DNA from: Pseudomonadota bacterium
Lineage (GTDB): Bacteria; Pseudomonadota; Alphaproteobacteria; Acetobacterales; Acetobacteraceae
Direction of reading: 5' to 3'
Assembly: GCA_021798915.1 (NCBI GenBank)
Contig: JAJZBM010000020.1
Coordinates: forward strand, 1-51,872
Length of the DNA stretch: 51,872 nucleotides
The notes under the pieces were generated by a model. It ran no database searches and had not been told where the DNA came from. It was given only the letters and a program-made list of their open reading frames with translations. A program made the position numbers and the translations under genes. Positions 16,597 through 25,409 of the stretch are shown piece by piece. Each line of letters opens with the position of its first letter. Within the stretch, counting starts at the first letter, position 1.

Positions 16597-17562
16597 TCAG
16601 TAGCTTACATAGACATCGGTGAGCAGATCGGCGGGCGCGGGCATCGGCGCTGCTTTCGCGCCGCGGGTCGCGTCCTCGATCAGGGCCGCGACCTCGGCCT
16701 CGACCGCATCCAGCGCCGCGGGGTCGAGCAAGCGCGCCTCCTCCACCCGGCGGCGGAACAGCGTGAGGCAATCGCGCTCGGCGCGGAGCTTCGCGACCTC
16801 GTCGGCGGCGCGATAGGTCATGCCGTCGCCCTCGAAATGGCCGAAATAACGCGCGAGCTTGAGGTGGAGAAAGCTCGGCCCGCCGCCGTCGCGGGCCCGC
16901 GCGATCGCGTCGCGCGCGGCATCGTGGACGGCGAAGAAATCATGCCCGTCGACACGCACGCCAGGGATGCCGAACCCCTCGGCGCGGACCAGCGGATCGC
17001 CGCCGATCGACCAGGCGCTCGCGGTCGATTCGGCATAGCCATTATCCTCGAGCACGAACACCACCGGCAATCGCCAGACCGAGGCGAGATTCATCGCCTC
17101 CGCCGTGGTGCCCTGGTTGGAGGCGCCGTCGCCGCCGAAAGCGACCGCGACGGCGCCGGTTTTCAGGGTTTTGGCGGTCAGCGCCGCGCCACAGGCGAGC
17201 GGCGCGCCGCCCCCGACGATGCCGTTCGCGCCAAGCATCCCGAGATCGAGATCGGCGATGTGCATCGAGCCGCCCTTGCCGGCGCAAAGCCCGCTTTTCC
17301 GGCCATAGATTTCGGCCATCATGCCGGCGACGTCGCAACCCTTGGCGATGCAATGGCCATGGCCGCGATGGGTGGAGGCGATGCTGTCCCGCGCCCCGAG
17401 ATTCATGCATACGCCGACTGCGGAAGCTTCCTCGCCGGCGTAGAGATGGACGAAACCGGGGATGTCGCCGGTCGCGAACTCGGCATGCACCCGCTCCTCG
17501 AACTGGCGGATGGTGCACATGCTGCGATAGGCGCGCAGCAAGTCTTCGCGGCTCAGCTGCAT
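16597..17562 (-). CDS. acoA: Acetoin/2-oxoacid dehydrogenase E1 alpha subunit
   Basis: The 321-residue thiamine-diphosphate subunit has the cofactor motif GDG at residues 144-146 followed by 27 residues and N174, and a typical start RAYRSMCTIRQFEERV. GFVHLYAGEEASAVGVC and HRGHGHCIAKG are family hallmarks. It is the first gene of the minus-strand aco operon. The 201-base gap to the divergent ridA must hold its promoter, but no clear consensus is visible and no acoR activator gene is adjacent. Confidence 0.92.
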   Translation of the reverse strand: MQLSREDLLRAYRSMCTIRQFEERVHAEFATGDIPGFVHLYAGEEASAVGVCMNLGARDSIASTHRGHGHCIAKGCDVAGMMAEIYGRKSGLCAGKGGSMHIADLDLGMLGANGIVGGGAPLACGAALTAKTLKTGAVAVAFGGDGASNQGTTAEAMNLASVWRLPVVFVLEDNGYAESTASAWSIGGDPLVRAEGFGIPGVRVDGHDFFAVHDAARDAIARARDGGGPSFLHLKLARYFGHFEGDGMTYRAADEVAKLRAERDCLTLFRRRVEEARLLDPAALDAVEAEVAALIEDATRGAKAAPMPAPADLLTDVYVSY

Positions 17563-17763
17563 TCCTGGCCCTCCCGCATTTTTGGCGCTCCCGAAGGAGG
17601 CACTCTGGCGGTGCGTTATGGCGGCGATTGTGCCGCTTCCCGGGCCAGAAACGCAAGATCAAACCCAACCGCCCGGCCTCCGGGCTCCAGGAATTGATCA
17701 TCGCCAGCGGCGCCGGCAGTATGGTCCGCCCGCCACCCTTCAGCCCAACCCAAGGAGCCCGCC

Positions 17764-18114
17764 ATGAGCCGGATCATCCGCACCGAACCCAGCCCCATTC
17801 TCGCCCGCGCCGTCGAGCATCACGGCTTCGTCTATACTTCCGGCGTGCTCGCGCGCGACCTCGGCAAGGACATCAAGGGCCAGACCGCCGAGGTCCTGGC
17901 CGAGATCGACGCGACACTGGAAATCCACGGCACCGACAAGACGCAGCTCCTGCAGGCGCAGATCTGGCTCAAGCATATCGGCGACCGCGCCGCGATGAAT
18001 GAAGTGTGGTCGGCCTGGCTGCCGGCGGGCGGGGCGCCGGTCCGGGCCTGTGTCGAGGCGGCGCTGGCCGACCCGCGCGCCTTGGTAGAAATCATGGTGG
18101 TCGCGTGCAAATAA
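17764..18114 (+). CDS. RidA/YjgF-family imine deaminase-like protein
   Basis: The 116-residue cytoplasmic protein of the RidA superfamily carries FVYTSGVLARDLGKDIKGQTAEVLAEID and the conserved arginine R94 within PVRACVEAALADP, which in RidA binds the substrate carboxylate. RidA proteins hydrolyse reactive enamines/imines. The motif is IMVVACK where classical RidA has IEVIA, so it may belong to a subgroup of different specificity. AAGGAG precedes ATG 17764. It stands alone, diverging from acoA. Confidence 0.88.
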   Translation: MSRIIRTEPSPILARAVEHHGFVYTSGVLARDLGKDIKGQTAEVLAEIDATLEIHGTDKTQLLQAQIWLKHIGDRAAMNEVWSAWLPAGGAPVRACVEAALADPRALVEIMVVACK

Positions 18115-18199
18115 GGCGTGTGGGCTTCTCAACCGGGGCGTGCCTCGCCATGGCCGTGTCCGAGTCGGGCTGCGAGCGCGCTGAAATAGGATTTTCGTC

Positions 18200-18238
18200 A
18201 TAATACGCGCTGTTATGCACAGGGGGAAATCGTATTAT
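18200..18238. repeat. Inverted repeat upstream of the CHAP gene
   Basis: ATAATACG (18200-18207) and CGTATTAT (18231-18238) are exact reverse complements 23 bases apart, in an A/T-rich pocket of the 223-base gap between ridA and the CHAP-domain gene. It could be a regulator site or an mRNA stem. No clear promoter consensus was recognised. Confidence 0.4.
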
Positions 18239-18337
18239 TGCGCAAGATTGCAAGCCTGATGCGGTTTTCGCATTGTCGCGATCGCAACCCTGATGTTACC
18301 TTTCGGAATGGATTTGCCATTTCGAAGGGGGAGACCC

Positions 18338-19150
18338 ATGCCAGCTCGGCGACGTGGCGGCGCTTTGTGCCTTTTGGGTTCGTTGTTTCTGTTCGGGATG
18401 CCGATATCCCTGCACGCGCAACAGGCGAGCCCTTCATCAGACGCGCATAAACCCTCGCCGCGCCATGTCGCCGCCTCTCAAACACGCCGGCATGGCCGCG
18501 CCGGGCACCAGGCCACGCATCACGAGTTGGCGGGTGGGCATCACGGAAATAAATCCTATTTCCAACGCACATCGTACCACACCTCGTCGCATGTGATCCA
18601 ATGCGTACCGTTCGCCCGCGCGGCGTCGGGGATCGATCTGCGTGGTGATGCCTTGACCTGGTGGGACAAGGCCGCCGGCGTCTATGCTCGCGGCAACCGG
18701 CCCGAACCCGGCAGCGTCCTCGCCTTCCGCGCCAATCGCGCCATGCGTCTCGGCCATGTCGCGGTGGTGAAGAAAATCCTCAACTCCCGCGAGATCGAGA
18801 TCGATCAAGCCCATTGGGGCCAGAACCGCGTCAGCCGCAACATCGCGGTGATCGACGTCTCGCCGGCGAATGACTGGACGGCGGTTCGCGTGGCGCTCGA
18901 CAATCAGGGCAAATTCGGCAGCATCTATCCGACTCACGGCTTCATCTATGATCGCCGGGCTGGCGAAACCTTCGCCGCCGCGGGTGAACCCCGCTCGCTC
19001 CCGCTCAACCCGGCGCCGCGCGATCTCCGCACGCCGGCCGAACAGCGCGCGACCCCGGTCCTGACCTCGATCCCAGTGGCCGACGAAGTGGCCGAGGCGC
19101 CAGCGTACGGCGATCTCACCGCCGACGCGCCGGAACGCAATCTGCGCTGA
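18338..19150 (+). CDS. Secreted CHAP-domain (NlpC/P60-like) putative peptidoglycan amidase
   Basis: The 270-residue protein has a cleavable signal (basic MPARRR, hydrophobic core to about 26, cleavage after LHA). A histidine-rich linker (about 40-80) precedes a CHAP cysteine-protease-like domain: catalytic C89 in VIQCVPFARAASG, RPEPGSVLAF, and catalytic H140 in RLGHVAVVKKI. Such enzymes cut peptidoglycan in the periplasm. The C-terminal about 80 residues are proline-rich and of unknown role. I used ATG 18338 after AAGGGGGAGA; earlier in-frame starts lack a ribosome site. It stands alone and converges on ETF-QO. Confidence 0.85.
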   Translation: MPARRRGGALCLLGSLFLFGMPISLHAQQASPSSDAHKPSPRHVAASQTRRHGRAGHQATHHELAGGHHGNKSYFQRTSYHTSSHVIQCVPFARAASGIDLRGDALTWWDKAAGVYARGNRPEPGSVLAFRANRAMRLGHVAVVKKILNSREIEIDQAHWGQNRVSRNIAVIDVSPANDWTAVRVALDNQGKFGSIYPTHGFIYDRRAGETFAAAGEPRSLPLNPAPRDLRTPAEQRATPVLTSIPVADEVAEAPAYGDLTADAPERNLR

Positions 19151-19257
19151 ATTTCCCCGCTCCGGTGCCCGTTCGGCATCCGAGCGTCCCGGCAAACACG
19201 CGTGTCCGGCGTCGCGGTTTTGAACCACGGCGCCGATTCCACAGGCGTCGGCGCGGG

Positions 19258-20895
19258 TTACATCCCGCTTGGGTAATTCGGGCCGCCACCGCCCTCGGGC
19301 GCGCACCAGTCGATGTTCTGGGTCGGATCTTTGATGTCGCAGGTCTTGCAGTGGACACAATTCTGCGCGTTGATCTGGAGCCGCGGCGCGCCTTCCTCGA
19401 CCCCGACCGCCTCATAGACGCCGGCCGGGCAATAGCGGCTCTCGGGGGAAGCGAAGCGTTGCCAATTGACCTCCCGCCAACGCTCCGGGGTCCGCAGCCG
19501 GAGATGCGCCGGCTGGTCTTCCTCGTGGTTGGTGTTGCTGATGAAGACGGAGGCGAGGCGATCGAAGGTGAGCTTCCCGTCCGGCTTCGGATAGTCGATG
19601 CGCGGCGCCTGATCGGCGGGGAGCAGCGTCGCATGGTCGGGGTGGGGATGATGCAGGGTCCATGGCGCCCGGCCGCGCAGCACATAGGTATCGATCGCCG
19701 CGTTGACGAGCCCGCCCCAGAGCCCGAAGCGGGCGAAACCGGGGCGGATATTGCGTGCCTGGCGCAATTCGTCCCACAGCCAGCTCGCGCGGAGCCGCTC
19801 GGGGTAGGCGCCGAGCGCGGCGGGGCGGTCGCCGGCCAGCGCCTCGGCCAGCGCCTCCGCCGCCACCATGCCGGATTTCATCGCCATATGGGTGCCCTTG
19901 ATCTTGGGCACGTTCAGGAAACCGGCGGCATCGCCGATCAGAATCCCGCCCGGGAATACGAGCTTGGGCAAGGATTGCAGCCCCCCCTCGACCAGCGCCC
20001 GCGCGCCATAGCTGATCCGCCGCCCGCCGGCGAATTGGCCGGAGAGCGCCGGATGGGTCTTGAGCCGCTGCATCTCCTCGAAGGGTGACAGCCAGGGATT
20101 GCGATAATCGAGCCCGACGACGAAGCCGTAGGAAATGAAAGCCTTGCCGAAATGATAGAGGAACGAGCCGCCATAGCTTCGCCGGTCGAGTGGCCAGCCG
20201 ATGGTGTGGGTGATTTCGCCGGGGCGGTGGTTTTCCGCCGGCACCTCCCATAGCTCCTTGACCCCGATCGCGAAGGTCGGCGGATCGGCCCCTTCGCCGA
20301 GACCGAAACGGGCGATCGCCTGTTTGCTGAGCGAGCCGCGGCAGCCCTCGGCGAGCACGGTATAGGCGGCGCGGAGTTCCATTCCGGGCTGATAATTCGG
20401 CCCTTTTTCTCCGGTTTTAGTGATGCCCATATCGCCGGTGACGATGCCGGCGATGCGTCCCCCCTCCTCGATCAGCGCGGCGGCGGGAAAACCGGGATAG
20501 ATCTCGACCCCGAGCGCCTCGGCGCGGGCAGCGAGCCAGCGGCAGAGATCGCCGAGGCTCGCGACGTAATTGCCGGCATTATGCATCTGCGGCGGCGTCG
20601 GCAGACGCTGGGCTCGGCGGGCGGTGAGAAACAGAAAACGATCGGCGCCCGCCGGCGTGGTGAGCGGCGCGCCCGCTTCCTGCCAATCGGGGATCAGCTC
20701 GGCGAGCGCCCGCGGCTCGATCACCGCGCCGGAGAGGATATGAGCGCCGATTTCGCTGCCCTTTTCGACCACGCAAACCGCGATCTCGGGAGCGATTTGC
20801 TTCAAACGGATCGCCGCCGCCAAACCGGCTGGGCCGCCACCGGCGATGACGACGTCGAAATCCATTCTCTCTCGCGCGATATCTTCCTCACCCAT
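19258..20895 (-). CDS. Electron transfer flavoprotein-ubiquinone oxidoreductase (ETF-QO)
   Basis: The 545-residue membrane-associated flavoprotein takes electrons from ETF (fatty acid, amino acid and methylamine-type dehydrogenases) to ubiquinone. The FAD-binding motif GGGPAG is at residues 19-24. The family block SYGFVVGLDYRNPWLSPFEE is present, as is the flavin motif ILIGDAAGFLNVPKIKGTH. The 4Fe-4S cluster ligands are C489, C513, C516 and C519 (CPAGVYE and CVHCKTCDIK). The start at 20895 follows AAGGAAAA. Length matches bacterial orthologues. It is a single gene diverging from the DNA glycosylase; etfAB are not in the window. Confidence 0.96.
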   Translation of the reverse strand: MGEEDIARERMDFDVVIAGGGPAGLAAAIRLKQIAPEIAVCVVEKGSEIGAHILSGAVIEPRALAELIPDWQEAGAPLTTPAGADRFLFLTARRAQRLPTPPQMHNAGNYVASLGDLCRWLAARAEALGVEIYPGFPAAALIEEGGRIAGIVTGDMGITKTGEKGPNYQPGMELRAAYTVLAEGCRGSLSKQAIARFGLGEGADPPTFAIGVKELWEVPAENHRPGEITHTIGWPLDRRSYGGSFLYHFGKAFISYGFVVGLDYRNPWLSPFEEMQRLKTHPALSGQFAGGRRISYGARALVEGGLQSLPKLVFPGGILIGDAAGFLNVPKIKGTHMAMKSGMVAAEALAEALAGDRPAALGAYPERLRASWLWDELRQARNIRPGFARFGLWGGLVNAAIDTYVLRGRAPWTLHHPHPDHATLLPADQAPRIDYPKPDGKLTFDRLASVFISNTNHEEDQPAHLRLRTPERWREVNWQRFASPESRYCPAGVYEAVGVEEGAPRLQINAQNCVHCKTCDIKDPTQNIDWCAPEGGGGPNYPSGM

Positions 20896-20960
20896 ACGTC
20901 ATTTTCCTTTCTGCTTGGGAAAGTGTAGCCGATCGCCGCCGATTGTGCAAAATGTGAGGG

Positions 20961-21788
20961 ATGGATCTTCGAACGGCGCTGACCGCCGCGCTGCGGCTAC
21001 ATCTCGAATGGGGTGCCGATGAGGCGCTGGCCGAGACGCCGATCGACCATCTCGCGACGCTGGCGGCCGTGCCCCCAGCCGCGCCCTCTCGCAGTCGTCC
21101 CCCGTCACCCTCTCCCGCTACCACGCCTCCCGCGGCCGCGAGCGGCGCTTTGCCGCCGCCCGCCGCACGCGCCGCGTCCCTTGCCGCCGCCTGCCGCTCG
21201 CTCGACGAATTGCGCGCCGCCCTCGCCGCCTTCGACGGCTGCGGCTTGAGCGAAACCGCGACCCATCTGGTGTTCAACGATGGCAACCCGGAATCCGGGT
21301 TGATGCTGATCGGCGAGGCGCCGGGTGCCGAGGAAGACCGCATCGGCAAGCCTTTCGTCGGCCCCTCGGGACAATTGCTGGACCGCATGCTGGCCAGCAT
21401 CGGGCTTACTCGCGACCATTATCTGATCACCAATCTGATCCCCTGGCGCCCACCGGGTAACCGCAGCCCGACCGATGCCGAGGTGTCGCTCTGCCTCCCC
21501 TTCCTTCATCGTCAGATCGCGCTGGTGGGCCCTAGGCATCTGCTTTTGCTCGGCGGGCTCGCGGCCAAGGCGCTGCTCGGCGGCGGCGGTGGCATCACCC
21601 GGCTGCGCGGCACTTGGCGGGAGGTCGATATCCCCGGCCTCGCGGCGCCGCTGCCGGTGCTCGCAACCTATCATCCCGCCTATCTGTTGCGCTCGCCCGG
21701 CGCCAAACGCGCCGCCTGGGCGGATCTGATCTCACTCCGGCGGCGGCTCGACATGGCAACGGGGCCGCAGGCGCTGTCCAGCGAATAG
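20961..21788 (+). CDS. Uracil-DNA glycosylase, family 4/5 type
   Basis: This 275-residue DNA repair enzyme excises uracil. Motif 1 is GEAPGAEED at residues 118-126, followed by [33 protein letters not shown], and the late [22 protein letters not shown] (HPAYLLR motif). Cysteines C78 and C94 in the N-terminal part and one in VSLCLPFLH may bind the 4Fe-4S cluster of the family. Residues about 38-70 form a low-complexity proline/alanine linker. The start is an ATG directly after GTGAGGG. It diverges from ETF-QO across 65 bases. Confidence 0.93.
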   Translation: MDLRTALTAALRLHLEWGADEALAETPIDHLATLAAVPPAAPSRSRPPSPSPATTPPAAASGALPPPAARAASLAAACRSLDELRAALAAFDGCGLSETATHLVFNDGNPESGLMLIGEAPGAEEDRIGKPFVGPSGQLLDRMLASIGLTRDHYLITNLIPWRPPGNRSPTDAEVSLCLPFLHRQIALVGPRHLLLLGGLAAKALLGGGGGITRLRGTWREVDIPGLAAPLPVLATYHPAYLLRSPGAKRAAWADLISLRRRLDMATGPQALSSE

Positions 21789-21790
21789 AG

Positions 21791-21818
21791 TTTTTGACCT
21801 TTTTTTGCCAAAAAGAAC
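21791..21818. terminator. A/T-rich bidirectional terminator element, copy 2 (degenerate)
   Basis: CTTTTT and AAAAAG flank TTGCC within a T-run/A-run block just after the glycosylase stop, in the 67-base convergent gap with the carboxypeptidase gene. The layout (AGTTTTTGACC, T-run, short loop, A-run, GAAC) resembles the elements at 14411-14450 and 46357-46378. Confidence 0.55.
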
Positions 21819-21855
21819 CTCCTCCCCTTCCCCCACCTGCCTTGGTGCGGGCGCT

Positions 21856-23337
21856 TCATCCAGCGCCGAGATAGCGGCGCCGCAGATGGGCGAGAAAATC
21901 CTCGGGATCGAGCGGCTTGCCGGTCGCCGCGCGCAGCAGATCGTTGAATCCGAGCAGGCTGCCGCGGGCGTGGATCGCCGCCCCGAGCCAGGCGCGGAGC
22001 GGGGTGAAATCACCCGCCCCGAGCGCCGCATCGAGCCCCGGCACCGCCGCCCGCGCCGCCGCCATCAGTTGCGCCGCCGCCATCGCGCCCAGCGTGTAGC
22101 TCGGGAAATAGCCGAACGCGCCGTCATACCAGTGAATATCCTGCAAGCACCCCTCGGCGTCGTTGCGCGGCGTGATGCCGAGCCGCGCCGCCATCCCCTC
22201 GCGCCACGCCGCCGGCAGGTCGGCCGGCGCCAGCTCCCCGGCGATCAACGCCCGTTCGAGACGAAAGCGGAGACTGACATGGGCGGGATAGGTCATCTCG
22301 TCGGCATCGACCCGGATATGGCCTCGCGCTACGCGCCGCCAGAGCCGCGCCAGGTTCTCGGGCGCGTAAACCGCTGCCTCGCCGTCGAAACTCTCGCGCA
22401 GGACCGGGCCGAGCCAGGCGAGAAACGCGTCCGAGCGGCAGGCCTGCATCTCGATGATCAGGGACTGGCTCTCATGCACCGCCATCCCCGCCGCCATGCC
22501 GACCGGCTGGCGGGCATGAGCGGACGGCAACCCGCGTTCATAGAGCGCGTGCCCGGTCTCGTGCATCACCCCCATCAGGCTTTGCGCGAAATCGGCCTCG
22601 TCATAGCGGGTGGTGATACGGATATCGCTTGTCGTTCCGCCACAGAATGGATGCGACGAGCGATCGAGCCGCGCATGGGCGAAATCGAGCCCGGCGCGCG
22701 CCGCCATGCGCCGGCAGAGCGCCTCCTGCGCGGCTTCGGGAAACGGGCCTTCCGGCTTCCTCGGCGCGATCTGGCGTGCCTCCGCCACCGGCAGGGCATC
22801 GGCGAGGAACGCCTCGTAGGTCGCGAAAACCGGCACCACGTCCGCCGCCCGCACGCCAGGCTGAAACCCCTCCATCAGCGCGTCATAGGGATCGACGCCG
22901 AGCGCCTCCCCGAGCGCCGCGGCGGCTTCACGCGCGAGCCGCACGACCTCGGCAAAGGCAGGCAGAACCCGCCCGAAATCGGCCGTGGCGCGGGCCTCGC
23001 GCCAGATTTTCTCGCACGCCGAATTGGCCCGCGCCTGCGCCTCGACGAGATCGCCCGGCAGCGCCGCGGCGCGGCGATGGCGATCGCGCATCAAAGCGAG
23101 ATTGGCGCTCTCCCATGGGTCGTCACCGGGATCCGCGCTCGCGAGCCAATCCGCCGTCTCGCCGGCGACCAGCAGATCATGCGCAAGACCGGCGAGGACC
23201 GCGAGCTGCTCGCCACGTGCCGGCCCACCCCCCGGCGGCATCATCGCCGCGGCATCCCAGCCGAGCATCGCTTGCGCCTCCTCGATCGTCGCGATGCGGG
23301 CAAAGCGTGCGCGGAGACGGCTCAGGGCTTCGTTCAT
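21856..23337 (-). CDS. M32 carboxypeptidase (carboxypeptidase Taq family)
   Basis: The 493-residue zinc metallocarboxypeptidase is cytoplasmic. The zinc motif HETGH spans residues 259-263 (GVMHETGHALYERGLP), preceded by DIRITTRYDEADF. Further family segments include GMAVHESQSLIIEMQ and ADEMTYPAHVSLRFRLE. Length is normal for M32 (about 490-500). The start ATG 23337 overlaps the SURF1 stop by 4 bases (ATGA), so it is translated as the tail gene of the oxidase operon, though no functional link to the oxidase is evident. Confidence 0.95.
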   Translation of the reverse strand: MNEALSRLRARFARIATIEEAQAMLGWDAAAMMPPGGGPARGEQLAVLAGLAHDLLVAGETADWLASADPGDDPWESANLALMRDRHRRAAALPGDLVEAQARANSACEKIWREARATADFGRVLPAFAEVVRLAREAAAALGEALGVDPYDALMEGFQPGVRAADVVPVFATYEAFLADALPVAEARQIAPRKPEGPFPEAAQEALCRRMAARAGLDFAHARLDRSSHPFCGGTTSDIRITTRYDEADFAQSLMGVMHETGHALYERGLPSAHARQPVGMAAGMAVHESQSLIIEMQACRSDAFLAWLGPVLRESFDGEAAVYAPENLARLWRRVARGHIRVDADEMTYPAHVSLRFRLERALIAGELAPADLPAAWREGMAARLGITPRNDAEGCLQDIHWYDGAFGYFPSYTLGAMAAAQLMAAARAAVPGLDAALGAGDFTPLRAWLGAAIHARGSLLGFNDLLRAATGKPLDPEDFLAHLRRRYLGAG

Positions 23338-24044
23338 CGTTGCCAATTCCTTCGCAGCCAAAGACCGTAAATCACCAAGAGGACGATCGTGAGGCCAAAC
23401 CAGGTCAGCGCATAGGAGAGATGGTTGTTCGGCGGCCGCGGCAAGCTTTCGGCGGGAGCCGGGACACCGCCGGGCGGGGGTGGCCCCATCGCCATCACCG
23501 TGAACGGGGCGACCGCTTTTAGGCCGAGGGCGGCGCCGATCCGCGCCGGATCGAGCGTATAAAAGCGCAGCCGCCCGGGATCATCGCGCGGCGTGAACAA
23601 GCCCGGGCGCACCGGCTGCCGGATGAAGCCGGTCACCGACACCTTGGGCGCTGCCTCGGCGAAAGCGGCCAGCGCCCCATCCGGCACCCAGCCTCGCGCG
23701 ACCAGAATCGGCGGCCCGGCCTCCGGCACCAGAACCTGCAAAAGCTGCCCGCCCATCGCCGGGCCATGCATGGTTTCCCGCACTTCGGCGCCATAGAGCG
23801 CGATCACCGGCAGATAGCGGCCATGCACGATGATTTTCTCGAACGGGGTCGGCGCTGCCGGCAGCGGCACCGGCGCCGCCGCCTCGGCGCTGGCGATCGC
23901 CGCCAGGATACCCTCTTTCCAGGCAAGGCGCCGCATTTGCCAGACCCCGAGCGCGACCAGAAGCGCGAGCATCACCGCGACGCTCAGGGTCGGGATCAGA
24001 AAGCGGCTTCCGCTCGCGGACCTGTGCGCGGCGGGCGCGGTCAC
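23334..24044 (-). CDS. SURF1-family cytochrome c oxidase assembly protein
   Basis: The 236-residue inner-membrane protein has two terminal membrane helices (FLIPTLSVAVMLALLVALGVWQ near the start, YALTWFGLTIVLLVIYGLWLRR at the end) flanking a periplasmic domain. This is the SURF1/Shy1 layout, with motifs ALGVWQMRRLAWKE, ILVARGWVPDGA, and NNHLSYALTWFGL. It helps haem a insertion in aa3-type oxidase. I chose GTG 24044, overlapping the DUF983 stop (GTGA); a longer upstream frame lies within DUF983. Its position in the oxidase operon supports the call. Confidence 0.92.
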   Translation of the reverse strand: MTAPAAHRSASGSRFLIPTLSVAVMLALLVALGVWQMRRLAWKEGILAAIASAEAAAPVPLPAAPTPFEKIIVHGRYLPVIALYGAEVRETMHGPAMGGQLLQVLVPEAGPPILVARGWVPDGALAAFAEAAPKVSVTGFIRQPVRPGLFTPRDDPGRLRFYTLDPARIGAALGLKAVAPFTVMAMGPPPPGGVPAPAESLPRPPNNHLSYALTWFGLTIVLLVIYGLWLRRNWQR

Positions 24045-24409
24045 CGCCCCATCTCGTTGCGGCGATAGCGGTATTGCAGCGCGATCAGCCCGGCCTTGAG
24101 CGGGCGCATCATCGCGATGGCGAGCGGCACCGTGATCACCGGCCACAGCACCGCATGCACCCAGAGCGGCGGCGAAAACGTGAATTCGACCCAGAAAGCC
24201 AGCCCCATGATCAGCGTGCCGAGGACGAAGATCACCGCAACCGCCGGCCCGTCACCGGCATCATGGGCGCTGAGATCAAGGCCGCATACCGCGCAATTCG
24301 GCCGTACCGTCAGCAGGCCGGAAAAAACTGCCCCCATGCCGCAACGCGGACACCGCCCCCAGAGCGCCGCCGTCACCAGCGACGGGGCGGGGTCCGGGGC
24401 GGCGGCCAT
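24041..24409 (-). CDS. DUF983 family membrane protein
   Basis: The 122-residue protein has an N-terminal zinc ribbon (GRCPRCG, then CAVCG) and two membrane helices (VAVIFVLGTLIMGLAFWVEF and WVHAVLWPVITVPLAIAMMRP). This is the DUF983 arrangement found between coxIII and SURF1 in many alphaproteobacteria. The function is unknown, with assembly or metal handling for the oxidase suspected. The start ATG 24409 lies 4 bases after the ctaE stop with an AGGGTG purine tract. Confidence 0.9.
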   Translation of the reverse strand: MAAAPDPAPSLVTAALWGRCPRCGMGAVFSGLLTVRPNCAVCGLDLSAHDAGDGPAVAVIFVLGTLIMGLAFWVEFTFSPPLWVHAVLWPVITVPLAIAMMRPLKAGLIALQYRYRRNEMGR

Positions 24410-24413
24410 CACC

Positions 24414-25265
24414 CTAACCGGCGGAAACCGGCGAGGCGCCCCACCAATAGATGCAAACGAAGAGGAACAGCCAGACAACATCGACGAAATGCCAGTACCA
24501 GGCCGCCGCCTCGAAGCCGAAATGGCGTTCGGGGGTGAATTCCCCGGAGGAGGCGCGGAAGAAGCACACGATCAGGAACAGCGTCCCGACGATCACGTGA
24601 AATCCGTGAAAGCCAGTGGCGAGAAAGAAGATCGAGGGATAGATGGTGCCACCGAAATGAAACGGCGCATGGGAATATTCGAGCACCTGAAACCCGGTGA
24701 AGCTGATGCCGAGTAGCACCGTCAGCAACAGCCCCATGACCAACCCCTTGCGGTCATTCTCCAGAAGACTGTGATGCGCCCAGGTGACCGTGGTTCCAGA
24801 CAGGAGCAGGATCATGGTGTTCAAGAACGGGATATGGAACGGGGCGAAGGTATGGATCCCCTCCGGCGGCCAGATCATTTCCTTGGCGCCCGCAACGTGC
24901 TCGGGGAACAAGGCGAAATTGAAGAACGCCCAGAAGAAGGCGACGAAGAACATCACCTCGCTGGTGATGAAGAACATCATGCCGTAGCGGAGGCCAAGCC
25001 GCACCACCGGGGAATGGAGGCCCGGTGTGTGGCTTTCCTTCAAAACGTCGCGCCACCAGAAGAACATCACCCCGAGCACGCCGAGCAGGCCAAGGATCAG
25101 CAGCAGCCAGCTATGGTAATGGGCCTCGAAAACGATGCCGAGCACGGTCAGCCCGCCGGCCAGCGCGCCGATGATCGGCCACGGGCTGGGATCGACCAGA
25201 TGATAGGGCTGCTTCAGGCCGGAACTGGCGGCAGGGAGGGCGGCAGCGTGGGAGTCAGTGCTCAT
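24414..25265 (-). CDS. ctaE: Cytochrome c oxidase subunit III
   Basis: The 283-residue subunit of the aa3-type oxidase has about seven helices. Hallmarks are QPYHLVDPSPWPIIGAL, MFFITSEVMFFVAFFWAFF, TMILLLSGTTVTWAHHSL, ATGFHGFHVIVGTLFLI, and the C-terminal AAWYWHFVDVVWLFLFVCIYWWG. It supports proton uptake and stability of subunit I. It is separated from coxF by a 144-base gap in which ctaG would commonly be found. Confidence 0.97.
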   Translation of the reverse strand: MSTDSHAAALPAASSGLKQPYHLVDPSPWPIIGALAGGLTVLGIVFEAHYHSWLLLILGLLGVLGVMFFWWRDVLKESHTPGLHSPVVRLGLRYGMMFFITSEVMFFVAFFWAFFNFALFPEHVAGAKEMIWPPEGIHTFAPFHIPFLNTMILLLSGTTVTWAHHSLLENDRKGLVMGLLLTVLLGISFTGFQVLEYSHAPFHFGGTIYPSIFFLATGFHGFHVIVGTLFLIVCFFRASSGEFTPERHFGFEAAAWYWHFVDVVWLFLFVCIYWWGASPVSAG

Positions 25266-25409
25266 GTCTCGTCCGTCTCGTCTCGGCCGGACCGGGGTCC
25301 GGCGGGGGAAAGGCCTAGTCCGCGCATCATCGCCAAAAGGGCGCGCCGTTCAAGAGGCTGGTGGGCGAAAACCGTGGTCAGCGGCGATGCGAGGGCGGTG
25401 AATAGCAGG
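25266..25409 (-). other. Gap between coxF and ctaE with a short hairpin; no gene seen
   Basis: This gap of about 144 bases holds no recognisable gene. It contains an inverted repeat GCCGGACC/GGTCCGGC (25286-25303) whose effective loop is four bases. A frame of about 30 codons without a standard start is open on minus but resembles nothing I recognise. Many alphaproteobacteria carry ctaG at this spot. Confidence 0.6.

Noticed and set aside
20894-20904. ATACGTCATTT ahead of the ETF-QO gene, identical to half of the importer operator plus spacer
   Set aside because: Only one half-site is present and the other arm is missing; an 11-base match in 52 kb is within reach of chance.
25300-25409. A frame of about 30 codons on minus in the coxF-ctaE gap, as a possible CtaG remnant
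   Set aside because: It has no standard start codon and no resemblance to the CtaG C-terminus that I can see; too short to support.
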